A DNA stretch of 34,040 bases from Candidatus Levyibacteriota bacterium. GTDB taxonomy: Bacteria; Patescibacteriota; Microgenomatia; Levybacterales; UBA12049. This document shows, piece after piece, positions 7,817 to 16,489 of this stretch. Under the pieces are notes generated by a model. That model made no database searches and had not been told where the DNA came from. It was given only the letters and a program-made list of their open reading frames with translations. The stretch is taken from positions 1-34,040 of the forward strand of contig JAUSEW010000028.1 of NCBI GenBank assembly GCA_030651475.1, in the 5' to 3' direction. Position 1 is the stretch's first letter, and the number at the start of each line of letters is the position of its first letter. The position numbers and the translations under genes are program-made.

Positions 7817-9785
7817 TATCTTCAACCTTCCAAGCGGCGAAGTCGCATTTGGGGTAATTACTGCAACCATAGAAACGGCGGCCTCTTTTGGTTCTCTTGA
7901 TCACAATTTGTTTTCCATCTTTCGGACATAATAAATCCGTTGTTTCGACGAAAGATTTGGTAAATTTACATTTAGGAAATTCTGAACAGGAGATAAATTT
8001 ACCAAATCTTCCAATACGGATTACCAATGGCGCTCCGCACTCCGGACATTTTTCATTGGTTTCTTCAACTGCAATTTTTACTCTATCCGCGTCTTTTACT
8101 TCTTCCAATTTTTTCTCAAACGGCGTATAAAAATCTCTAATTATCGGCACCCATTTTTTTTCTCCTTTGGCAATTTCGTCCAAACCTTCCTCCATTGAAG
8201 CCGTAAAAGGAATATCGTCTATATCCGAAAAATTCTTCACCAAAAAATCGTTCACCGCAATACCAACATTGGTCGGAGTGAATCTTCCTTCAATTCTTTC
8301 TATATAGCGCCTGGTTTCTATCGTGGAAACTATTGTCGCATAAGTGGACGGCCTCCCAATCCCCTTTTCTTCCAAAGTTTTTATCAAAGATGCGTCATTA
8401 TAGCGAGGAGGGGGCAAAGTTTCATGCTCAGCCATTTCCGAAGACACAAAATCAAGTTTTTCATTGGCAATAAATTTAGGTAAGATATTATCGTTTAATA
8501 CTTGCGAATGAACTTTGAGAAATCCATCAAATACCAAAACCGAACCATTGGCTTTCAAACGATAATTATTAAGCGTATTTACCAAAACAGTTGTCGATTC
8601 TATCGCCGCATCTGCCATCTGACAGGCAATTGCCCTTTTCCAAATCAATTCATATAATCTAAAATGGTCATTGCCAAAAGCTGATATTTCAGGCTTTATT
8701 TTCGCTAATTCTGTAAATTTTGTTGGTCTTATCGCCTCGTGCGCTTCTTGAGCAAGTTTTTGTTTTGTTTTATAAAATCGCGGACTTTCAGGCAGATATT
8801 TATCGCCATATTCTTTTCCTATAAAATTTCTCATCCCCGAAACCGAAGCAGTAGACAGATTGAAAGAGTCGGTTCTATGATAAGTGATAAATCCTTCCTC
8901 GTATAATTTCTGCGCCAGCCCCATGGTTCTCTTTCCGGAAAATCCAAACCTGCGGCTTGCTTCCTGCTGAAGAGTAGAGGTCGTAAATGGAGGAGCAGGA
9001 CTTCGTTTCGTTTCTTTCTGCAAAACGTCCGAAACTGTAAATTGCTGTTTCCCCAAATCATTTTTTATTTCCAACGCTTGAGCTTCAGTTATAATCGAAG
9101 TCTTCGTAACTGAATATTCCCCATCATAAAGATTAAAAGTCTTTTGCGCCTCAATTTTTACCCCATTAATCTCAATTAACTCAAACTCTGTGGAGCGAAC
9201 CAAGAAAACAGCAATTGTCCAATACTTTTCTTTTCCAAATTTCCCAATCTCTCTTTCTCTCTCAACTATTAAACGTAAAGCAACAGACTGAACTCTTCCT
9301 GCAGACAATCCCCTTCTTACTTTCCGCCAAAGAAGCGGAGAAAGTTTGTAACCAACCAGCCTATCCAAAACCCTTCTGGCTGTCTGCGCATCAACTAAAT
9401 TAACATCTATATCCCGCGGATTTTTAAAAGCTTCCTCAATCGCTTCTTTGGTAATTTCATGAAAAACAATTCTTTGCAGTTTTGAATTTGAGCGGAGCAT
9501 ATCGGCGATATGCGAAGCGATTGCTTCTCCTTCTCTATCCGGATCAGTTGCTAATATAATAGTATCCGCGGTTTTGGCAGCAGTTTTTAATTCTCCGATA
9601 ATTTTCCCCTTATCCGCAACCAACTCGTATTGAGGTTGGAAATTATTTTCAAAATCTATACCGATTTTGCTTTTGGGCAAGTCCATAATGTGCCCCATTG
9701 AAGCGATAATTTCAAAATCCTTCCCCAAAAACTTTCCAATGGTTCTAGCTTTTGTTGGAGATTCTACTATTACCAATGTTTTCAT
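7770..9785 (-). CDS. topA: DNA topoisomerase I
   Basis: TLVIVESPTKARTIGKFLG, ATDPDREGEAIASHI, GRVQSVALRLIVERE, EGFITYHRTDS, two C-terminal CPxCG...C zinc ribbons. Confidence 0.97.
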   Translation of the reverse strand: MKTLVIVESPTKARTIGKFLGKDFEIIASMGHIMDLPKSKIGIDFENNFQPQYELVADKGKIIGELKTAAKTADTIILATDPDREGEAIASHIADMLRSNSKLQRIVFHEITKEAIEEAFKNPRDIDVNLVDAQTARRVLDRLVGYKLSPLLWRKVRRGLSAGRVQSVALRLIVEREREIGKFGKEKYWTIAVFLVRSTEFELIEINGVKIEAQKTFNLYDGEYSVTKTSIITEAQALEIKNDLGKQQFTVSDVLQKETKRSPAPPFTTSTLQQEASRRFGFSGKRTMGLAQKLYEEGFITYHRTDSFNLSTASVSGMRNFIGKEYGDKYLPESPRFYKTKQKLAQEAHEAIRPTKFTELAKIKPEISAFGNDHFRLYELIWKRAIACQMADAAIESTTVLVNTLNNYRLKANGSVLVFDGFLKVHSQVLNDNILPKFIANEKLDFVSSEMAEHETLPPPRYNDASLIKTLEEKGIGRPSTYATIVSTIETRRYIERIEGRFTPTNVGIAVNDFLVKNFSDIDDIPFTASMEEGLDEIAKGEKKWVPIIRDFYTPFEKKLEEVKDADRVKIAVEETNEKCPECGAPLVIRIGRFGKFISCSEFPKCKFTKSFVETTDLLCPKDGKQIVIKRTKRGRRFYGCSNYPKCDFAAWKVEDIKKVSAPRLSVEEAK

Positions 9786-9874
9786 AGTCCAATGCCTTAC
9801 ATTGTCACAACATTATACAAGGGATGTCAAGTAGACTTGCACTATAAGCTACTCTATGATAAACTCTTTCGGAC

Positions 9875-11035
9875 ATGAATAAGGAACGTTTACCGCTTTG
9901 TCATCAAAAGACTGTTGAGTTCATAGAAAGAGCAGTAGGAGATGGCGTTTTTCAAAGACTATCCGCAAGCGAAAGAGACCAGAATATCACATTTGTCTAC
10001 AACTTGGGTGAACCAGTTCTGGACGATCTGGGAAAAATGACTAAGATAACTGGCAGAAGGCGCCCCGTATCCAGAGAAGCAATCAGACAAATAAACAAAA
10101 AAGTCCTGCGAGAAGCTTATGAGAAGTCTTCGGAAATCCGAAAACAGCAATATCCTTTTGAGAACCTCGAGCTTAGTAAGCCATTGCCACGAAAATCTAG
10201 GGAAAAGATATCTTGGTCCCGAAGAGGATTGAGCTGGAAAATAAGCGAATTTGTACGACGAACAGGGATTACCGACCCAAAGGAAATTGCCAAACGATTG
10301 AAAATTTCAACGCATAAAGTCAGTTATGCAAGACGAGTCTTGAGAGGTTGGGAAATAACCATTCCTTTAGCTATCGCCCGTTATAGAGATTTTGCAAAAA
10401 AAGTAAAAAGCGAAAAAGATAACAAAAAACTCCAGACAATTCTCGATAGCTACACCACGGGATCCCTCGTTGGATTCGTCAATCGCCATAGACACGACAA
10501 AGAAAGAATATTAATAAGTCTCTCCACCGCTTTAAGAGAGGAGGGATTTTATCCTTCAGTTAAATCCATAAAAGATTTTGCGGAAAAAGTAAAAACAAAA
10601 GGCATTCCAATAAGATCTTGCGACACAAAACGTAAAGTAAAATTTAAATATAAGCAAATATTGTATGTGGTTTTCCCCGGACACGCAAAAAGAATCATCA
10701 AGGCTTTGGAAAATGATCCAAATTTGCAGAAGTTCAAGGAGAATCCAATTAAGCAAATGTGCGGAATAACGGATATTATTCCAACCATAAAAGCTCTTTT
10801 GAAGAAAAATAAATACGGAAGCCTTGAGAAGCTAGCGTCCGAAGTTCTTGGTTTTAGGCCTTCCGGCTTCTCAAAAGTAAAGCTTGCAGATTTATTAAAA
10901 GGTTGCCTTGTGCCGGTATTTAAATACACAACAAAATCTACCTGGTTCTACCCATTAGACAAAGCAAAAAAATTAAAAAGTTTTATTGCAAAAAGATATC
11001 GAGAGATTCAATCTCAAGCTTCACAAGTAGCATAA
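9875..11035 (+). CDS. HTH protein with sigma-70-region-4-like motifs (paralog of 4402-5589)
   Basis: ITFVYNLGEPVLDDLGKMTKI...SREAIRQINKKVLRE; ITDPKEIAKRLKISTHKVSYARRVLRGWEITIPL; TTGCAC-17-TAAACT promoter upstream. Confidence 0.7.
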   Translation: MNKERLPLCHQKTVEFIERAVGDGVFQRLSASERDQNITFVYNLGEPVLDDLGKMTKITGRRRPVSREAIRQINKKVLREAYEKSSEIRKQQYPFENLELSKPLPRKSREKISWSRRGLSWKISEFVRRTGITDPKEIAKRLKISTHKVSYARRVLRGWEITIPLAIARYRDFAKKVKSEKDNKKLQTILDSYTTGSLVGFVNRHRHDKERILISLSTALREEGFYPSVKSIKDFAEKVKTKGIPIRSCDTKRKVKFKYKQILYVVFPGHAKRIIKALENDPNLQKFKENPIKQMCGITDIIPTIKALLKKNKYGSLEKLASEVLGFRPSGFSKVKLADLLKGCLVPVFKYTTKSTWFYPLDKAKKLKSFIAKRYREIQSQASQVA

Positions 11036-12117
11036 GCTCCCCCATCCAGGCTTTTGATTAAGCCTTTTATTTCCATCATTGATAAAAGGCTGCCGACTTT
11101 TGCCGAATCAAGCTGTAAGCGCCTTACGATTTCATCAAAATGCACCGCCTCATTTTGAAGTAAATCTAAAATTACCTGCTCTTCTTTTACCGCTGTTTTA
11201 AATTTCGTATTCTTGGATTTATTTGAAAATTGAGAATTGGAAATTGGAAATTTGAGCTCATTGAGAATATCGGACACTGAAACTACTAACTTAGCTCCCT
11301 TTTTGATGAGCGAGTATGGTCCTTTTGACATACTTGAAGTAATTGGTCCGGGAACTGCGAAAATTTTTCTGTTAAATTTTCTGGCAAATTCCGCGGTAAT
11401 TAAACTGCCGCTATCCTCTGCTCCTTCTGTTACCAAAACTCCCAGAGAAAGTCCGGCGATAATCCTATTTCTCGCAGGAAACGAGCCTCTGGACGGAGGC
11501 TCTCCCAATGGCAATTCAGAAATTATAACTCCCTGCCCCTGCAAAATACTATTGTAAAGTTTTCTATTTTCAGAAGGAGTACAGCAGTCAACTCCGCATC
11601 CTAGTACCGCAATTGTCCGACCATTATTATCAACCGCAGCTTGATGGGAAACCGCATCAACTCCCATCGCCAGACCCGAAACTATTGTAAATCCGCTCAA
11701 AACCAAATCCGTTGTTAAAAGTTTTGTCACTTCCCTGCCATATTGCGTAGTCCTTCGGGCGCCTACGACTGCTACCGAAGGCCATGAGGAGCAAAGCAAC
11801 GAAGGGTTGCCTTTTCCATAGAGAACAAAAGGAGGATTATTTATTTTAAGCAAATCTTGAGGATAATCTTTATCTGTCAAAATCAAAAACCAAACATTTT
11901 TCTTTTTAAGATCGTTTGAATATTGTGCAATCGAAAACTTACTGCGAAAATCTGCAAGTTTTTCCGTTAGTTTTTCTCCCAAAAGCTTCGCCAAATCAAA
12001 CTTAGTAGCTTCCCATGCGCTTTTTGCACTGCCAAAATGTTTAAGCAGAAGCTTAAACTTCGCCGGTCCTATTCCCGGAAAAACCGAAAAAGGCAACCAA
12101 TAATTCCTCTCCTCCAT
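11014..12117 (-). CDS. dprA: DNA processing protein DprA/Smf
   Basis: VAVVGARRTTQYGREV, SGLAMGVDAVSHQAA, GRTIAVLGCGVD, FPARNRIIAGLS, VTEGAEDSGSLITAEFA. Confidence 0.95.
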   Translation of the reverse strand: MEERNYWLPFSVFPGIGPAKFKLLLKHFGSAKSAWEATKFDLAKLLGEKLTEKLADFRSKFSIAQYSNDLKKKNVWFLILTDKDYPQDLLKINNPPFVLYGKGNPSLLCSSWPSVAVVGARRTTQYGREVTKLLTTDLVLSGFTIVSGLAMGVDAVSHQAAVDNNGRTIAVLGCGVDCCTPSENRKLYNSILQGQGVIISELPLGEPPSRGSFPARNRIIAGLSLGVLVTEGAEDSGSLITAEFARKFNRKIFAVPGPITSSMSKGPYSLIKKGAKLVVSVSDILNELKFPISNSQFSNKSKNTKFKTAVKEEQVILDLLQNEAVHFDEIVRRLQLDSAKVGSLLSMMEIKGLIKSLDGGAYATCEA

Positions 12118-12167
12118 AAACTATCTCCCAAAGCACTCTCCCAAATCTTCTAAAATTCCAAATTTCC

Positions 12168-12206
12168 TTGACAACTTTTTCAGGCGATCGCTTAAAAAAA
12201 TTGTCA
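12168..12206. repeat. GCGATCGC-centred palindrome, copy 2
   Basis: ttgacaactttttcaggcgatcgcttaaaaaaattgtca, between the PaaX-like gene and dprA. Confidence 0.85.
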
Positions 12207-12225
12207 CACTGAATTACTCAAAAAT

Positions 12226-12780
12226 CTACAACTGTTTTTCTAACGAAGATACGTCTTTTGCCAAAATGTAAGACACGTATGGAGAAATTTCTAGAGAGTG
12301 GCGCAGAAAATCTATCTCGTCTTTGCATTCCAAACGGATTACGAATACGCTTTTTTGCAGCTGCTTGAAACCTAAATCCTTTAATTTCTCTCTAAGAAAC
12401 TCGCGGGCATTACGGCTGTCTTCGGGTATGTCAAAAATTACAACTCTCCAAAATCCATCCCATTTACCTGTATTTTTAAGAGTTAACGTGTCCATTTTAT
12501 ATTGAAGTATTCTTTTTCTGCCTTTTTCTTCGAGTGTCAACTGCACTTCCCCATCTTTTTCCTTCCATGAAATTAGTTTTTGCTTTTCCAATCTTTTAAT
12601 CGTTGATCTTAACGCTCCCCTTTTCTTAGCATCTTCCCATTGCTGCTTTTTAAACTCTTTGTACAAAAGCCCAATCCCGGGAAAAACAAGCGCTGTTCCT
12701 ATAACAACGCCTGTACCAAGTGTTAAAAGTAACGCTTTTGTCAATCCTGCAATTACCGCTCCTTCTCTTTTTCTACTCAT
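12226..12780 (-). CDS. PaaX-like regulator: TM segment + winged HTH + Cas2-type ferredoxin-fold domain
   Basis: N-terminal TM, RSTIKRLEKQKLISWKEKDGEVQLTLEEKG (wHTH), WRVVIFDIPEDSRNAREFLREKLKDLGFKQLQKSVFVIRL (PaaX-C/Cas2-like). Confidence 0.75.
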   Translation of the reverse strand: MSRKREGAVIAGLTKALLLTLGTGVVIGTALVFPGIGLLYKEFKKQQWEDAKKRGALRSTIKRLEKQKLISWKEKDGEVQLTLEEKGRKRILQYKMDTLTLKNTGKWDGFWRVVIFDIPEDSRNAREFLREKLKDLGFKQLQKSVFVIRLECKDEIDFLRHSLEISPYVSYILAKDVSSLEKQL

Positions 12781-12811
12781 ACTCCTTTTCCTTCTCCCAA
12801 TAATTAATTAC

Positions 12812-12852
12812 TTGGACAACTAATTATGGCGATCGCAGTTATTAGTTGTCAA
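12812..12852. repeat. GCGATCGC-centred palindrome, copy 3
   Basis: ttggacaactaattatggcgatcgcagttattagttgtcaa; arms GACAACTAAT/ATTAGTTGTC. Confidence 0.85.
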
Positions 12853-12914
12853 GGGGAAATGTCAACAATGCCAATTGAAGATATTCTGGAGAGAAAATAA
12901 TGGTGCGGATGAAT

Positions 12915-13322
12915 TTATGAGTTGACTGTAACTTTTAAAGATTGGGCGACTTTATTTTGCTTAAGCGTCTCTAAAGCTTCCCAAAAAGGATTATGACCCC
13001 TTTTACTGTCTTCTGGCTTCTCAATAGCTACTGCTATGTAACCTTTTTTCACTTCTTCATGTTGTACTTCTGGTCTTGGCTCCATCCTCTCCAAATCTTC
13101 CTTTCTATATGGATAAGAAAATCTAGGTTGATTAACAAGAACAGGAATCTTCTTTCCCGCATCGGCAATTTCTTCAACTTTAAAACCAGTTGCTAACCCT
13201 GCATCCAAATAAAGACGTAAACTGCCCTGAGGGATACTTGTAGTTACAACTTGATAATTTCTTATTTTAGACGCAAGACCAGGATGTTTTACGTCTTTAT
13301 TTTGCAATTCAGATTCTTTCAT
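12915..13322 (-). CDS. Hypothetical protein (135 aa), cassette cargo
   Basis: ORF with TTGACA promoter region nearly identical to that at ~2090-2147; no known family. Confidence 0.6.
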   Translation of the reverse strand: MKESELQNKDVKHPGLASKIRNYQVVTTSIPQGSLRLYLDAGLATGFKVEEIADAGKKIPVLVNQPRFSYPYRKEDLERMEPRPEVQHEEVKKGYIAVAIEKPEDSKRGHNPFWEALETLKQNKVAQSLKVTVNS

Positions 13323-13384
13323 AACGTTTAATTGCCTATAAGCTTATCAAAAAAAAACTTTTTGTCAAGTAGCAAAACTATAAG

Positions 13385-15142
13385 TTAGCGGGAGAACCAT
13401 TCTTCCAAAATCTTTTTGGCGATTGGCGCGGCGACATTTGAACCTTCTCCGCTGCTTTCCGATAGAACAGTTACTATAATTTGAGGATTGTCAGCCGGAG
13501 CGAAAAGGGTTATCCAAGCATGCGGCCACGTATCACCTGTTCCATGCTGCGCTGTTCCCGTCTTGCACGCAACTTTTAACTTTTCACTTTCTTTGCCCGC
13601 CGAAGCCTTGGCGAAGGCGGGTACTTTTAATTCGAAAAACGGCCACGCAACCCCGCCAGCACTACAGCTTTCAATCATCCCCTGCTTTATCAAAGAAATG
13701 GTTTTTTCTGAAAGGAATTTAGGATTTAGGATTTCGGATTTAGGATTTACAAGAAGGTGTGGTCTATATCCAGTTCCCCCATTGGCAATTATTTGAGTCC
13801 AATAATTTACCTGAAGTGGAGTAGTTAAAAGGTATCCTTGTCCTATTCCATAATGATACGTGTCTCCCAAATACCATCCCTCTCCAATTACTTTTTCCTT
13901 CCACAAAGGAGTGGGAACCGTACCTGCTTCTTCAGGAGATATATCTATGCCGAGTTTTTGTCCAAGCCCGAATTTCATTGCCATTTCCGAAAGTTTGTCA
14001 ACGCCGACTTTCTCCGCGAGTTTATAGAAAAATATGTCATTTGAACGCTGAAGTCCTTTTACTACATTTACCTGCCCGTCTGTCTTTCCGTATTGGGTAA
14101 AATACCAGTTTGAGAAAGAAAAATTTCCCAGCCACACAATTCCTGTATCCGTAATTTCAAAATTTTCATCGATAATTTTGTCTTCAAGTCCTGCTGCCGC
14201 GGTAATTAGTTTGAATGTGGAACCGGGCGGATAGACCTCGGAAATTGTCCGATTAATAAGCGGCTGATTTTCCGAATCCGTCAAAATTTGCGAAATACTG
14301 CTATAAATTCCTGATTCTGATGCGATTTTGTAATCCTTGCCAAAAGTGAACAAATTAGGATCAAAAGAAGGTTTGGAGACAAGTGCAAGAATTTCTCCGT
14401 TAGGCATTGAGACTATAGCAGCGCCTTTCTTGACATCTTTCATCGCATCGGATACTGCTTTCTGCAAATTAAGATTAAGGGTAAGAGTTATATTTTCCCC
14501 GGGTATCGGATCTGTTTGTCCAAGCGTTCTTATGGCATTCCCTAAACTATCCACTTCAACTAATTGTTTTCCGTCAATTCCCTTCAGTTTGCTTTCATAA
14601 GATTTTTCAATTCCTATCTTGCCTATCAAATCTCCGCCCCGATAATTTGAAAATTCATTACTTTGCAATTCATCTTTGGAAATCTGCCCGATGTATCCTA
14701 GAACATGAGCAAAAGCATCCTTGTATGGATACGACCGCAAAGAGTCTATTTCAAGATCTTTTCTGCCCTGCGCCAGAAACGTTAAAGCTTGCTCTTGAGT
14801 AAGAAGTTTTGTTTTTTCATTAGTTGAGGAAGTACCGTCTGGTACCTCCCTAAATCCCGGAACATTAAAAACCAAAGGGCTCCCGTTTCTGTCGAAGATA
14901 ATTCCTCTTGGCGCATGGATAACCACAGTCTTTATTCTGTTATTGTCGGAAAGATGCCTATAATAAGCGCCAAAGCTTATTTGGAGGAAAAAAAGTCTTA
15001 TAATAAGTATGCCAATCGCAAGAAATAGTATTGATGGAAGAAGAAAACTGCGTATCGCGTAGTTTTTACCGTAGGAATGAGTTCTTTTGCTTAATTTTTC
15101 TGTTTTTATATTTTCCCCAAAAACAGCGCCTATTTTTATCAT
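13385..15142 (-). CDS. mrdA: Penicillin-binding protein 2
   Basis: PPGSTFKLITAAAG (SxxK), SNDIFFYKL (SxN), KTGTAQHG (KTG), N-terminal TM and dimerisation domain; followed by mreD. Confidence 0.93.
   Translation of the reverse strand: MIKIGAVFGENIKTEKLSKRTHSYGKNYAIRSFLLPSILFLAIGILIIRLFFLQISFGAYYRHLSDNNRIKTVVIHAPRGIIFDRNGSPLVFNVPGFREVPDGTSSTNEKTKLLTQEQALTFLAQGRKDLEIDSLRSYPYKDAFAHVLGYIGQISKDELQSNEFSNYRGGDLIGKIGIEKSYESKLKGIDGKQLVEVDSLGNAIRTLGQTDPIPGENITLTLNLNLQKAVSDAMKDVKKGAAIVSMPNGEILALVSKPSFDPNLFTFGKDYKIASESGIYSSISQILTDSENQPLINRTISEVYPPGSTFKLITAAAGLEDKIIDENFEITDTGIVWLGNFSFSNWYFTQYGKTDGQVNVVKGLQRSNDIFFYKLAEKVGVDKLSEMAMKFGLGQKLGIDISPEEAGTVPTPLWKEKVIGEGWYLGDTYHYGIGQGYLLTTPLQVNYWTQIIANGGTGYRPHLLVNPKSEILNPKFLSEKTISLIKQGMIESCSAGGVAWPFFELKVPAFAKASAGKESEKLKVACKTGTAQHGTGDTWPHAWITLFAPADNPQIIVTVLSESSGEGSNVAAPIAKKILEEWFSR
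13595..13624. repeat. REP-like hairpin inserted in frame in mrdA
   Basis: gcccgccgaagccttggcgaaggcgggtac, encoding VPAFAKASAGK just before KTGT. Confidence 0.75.
13714..13748. repeat. Heptamer tandem repeat (AGGATTT) in mrdA
   Basis: ggaattt aggattt aggattt cggattt aggattt; encodes NPKSEILNPKF. Confidence 0.75.
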
Positions 15143-15540
15143 ACTTTTTTCTGCTGAAGATTCTTGGCAAGAGCGAAAAGCAAAACCGCGATTAACGAGC
15201 TTGCTAATGCCTGCTGAAAAACATAATTATAGCCAAAAATTACAAGATATAAGGCGCTTCCGATAAAAGATACTGTCAAAACGAATGGCAAAGTATAGAT
15301 CTCAAACTTCTTTTCGTATAGGAATATTAAAAATATAAAAGTTGCCAAAAATACAGAGGTTGCGCCAAGCAATCTAAATAACATTAAATCCAAAATAATA
15401 CCTCCGAAAAATGCCAGAAAGAAAATCCAGGTTTTTCTGTCAAAAGCCAAAAAGATAACGAGAACCAAAACAATAGGCCAGCTTGCTACGAACAAGGAAA
15501 GAATGGCAATTAAGAAAACAAACGCTAGAAAAAACTTCAT
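15139..15540 (-). CDS. mreD: Rod shape-determining protein MreD-like
   Basis: Small multi-TM protein between mreC and mrdA, start overlapping the mreC side and end overlapping mrdA. Confidence 0.75.
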   Translation of the reverse strand: MKFFLAFVFLIAILSLFVASWPIVLVLVIFLAFDRKTWIFFLAFFGGIILDLMLFRLLGATSVFLATFIFLIFLYEKKFEIYTLPFVLTVSFIGSALYLVIFGYNYVFQQALASSLIAVLLFALAKNLQQKKV

Positions 15541-16338
15541 TTATTTAATTCCCGTAACGATAAAAACCGTAGAAAGGCGCGGGAAATCCAATAAGCTTTT
15601 TACTTCTGCTCTTTGGAAAACAGCGCTTGGATTTTTGTCTATGGAGATTATCTTCCCAACAATAATATCCGTTGGCGCTCCCACGCCATCTATATTTTGG
15701 TTTGGCATTGTTGCTACAATATCATCTTTTGAGAGAGCATCCGACATCAAAACATTGTCCAAAATCATTAAGTCTCCCAAGCCTTTGATAAGCCCCAAAG
15801 CTCCTTTTTCTGTTTTGGCTGTAAAAGAAGAAGAGGAATTATTGACAACATCAACTTTGGATAAATAAGCAGTCACTTTTGTAACTTTTCCAACCAAATT
15901 ATTTTTGAAAATAACCGCATCTCCGACCTTAATTCCATCGGTTTCTCCTTTATCCAGAATCAAAGATGAAGGGTTTGAGATATTCGGGATAAAATTGAGC
16001 ATCCCCAAAATTTTGGCAGGCAAAAGTATGTAACTTTTGGGTTTGGCTGTTTGGAATTGATCCAATAAAGCCTGATTTTCTCTTTCCAGTTTTTGCCTAT
16101 CCATTATTTTTGAAGCCAAAAGCAGATTCTCTGCCTTAAGTTTCTTGATGTTTTGGTTTTGGGAAATTAAGGGAAGATTTTGAAAAAGATTAGATATGCT
16201 TCCTTCTATGGAATAAGAAATCCTTTGCAAAAACCCTTCTATTCCGCGTGTTTTCCCTAATATTGACAGTCCTAAAATTCCAGCCGAAAGAACAAAAACA
16301 AGAAGAAAAACAGGCAAAAAATTCTCTTTCCTCTGCAT
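15541..16338 (-). CDS. mreC: Rod shape-determining protein MreC
   Basis: N-terminal TM, coiled coil, LPAKILGMLNFIPNISNPSSLILDKGETDGIKVGDAVIFKNNLVGKVTKV. Confidence 0.9.
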   Translation of the reverse strand: MQRKENFLPVFLLVFVLSAGILGLSILGKTRGIEGFLQRISYSIEGSISNLFQNLPLISQNQNIKKLKAENLLLASKIMDRQKLERENQALLDQFQTAKPKSYILLPAKILGMLNFIPNISNPSSLILDKGETDGIKVGDAVIFKNNLVGKVTKVTAYLSKVDVVNNSSSSFTAKTEKGALGLIKGLGDLMILDNVLMSDALSKDDIVATMPNQNIDGVGAPTDIIVGKIISIDKNPSAVFQRAEVKSLLDFPRLSTVFIVTGIK

Positions 16339-16384
16339 GAAACAATTGTAATAGTTCTGCTTTTGGGTTACAAGAGGAATTAAC

Positions 16385-16423
16385 TGGACAACTTTTTTAG
16401 GCGATCGCAGTTTTTAGTTGTCA
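16385..16423. repeat. GCGATCGC-centred palindrome, copy 4
   Basis: tggacaacttttttaggcgatcgcagtttttagttgtca. Confidence 0.85.
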
Positions 16424-16489
16424 GCCCAAACACCAACCAAATACCAAATTGCAGTAGCTCTGCCTCTATCTTACAAGCACCGAAGGCTC

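Noticed and set aside
12168-12206. GCGATCGC palindromes as Rho-independent terminators
   Set aside because: No T tract after the stem, and copy 4 has non-pairing inner arms.
12226-12780. Calling this gene cas2
   Set aside because: wHTH plus PaaX-type layout and no cas1 or array nearby; the shared fold does not make it a CRISPR gene.
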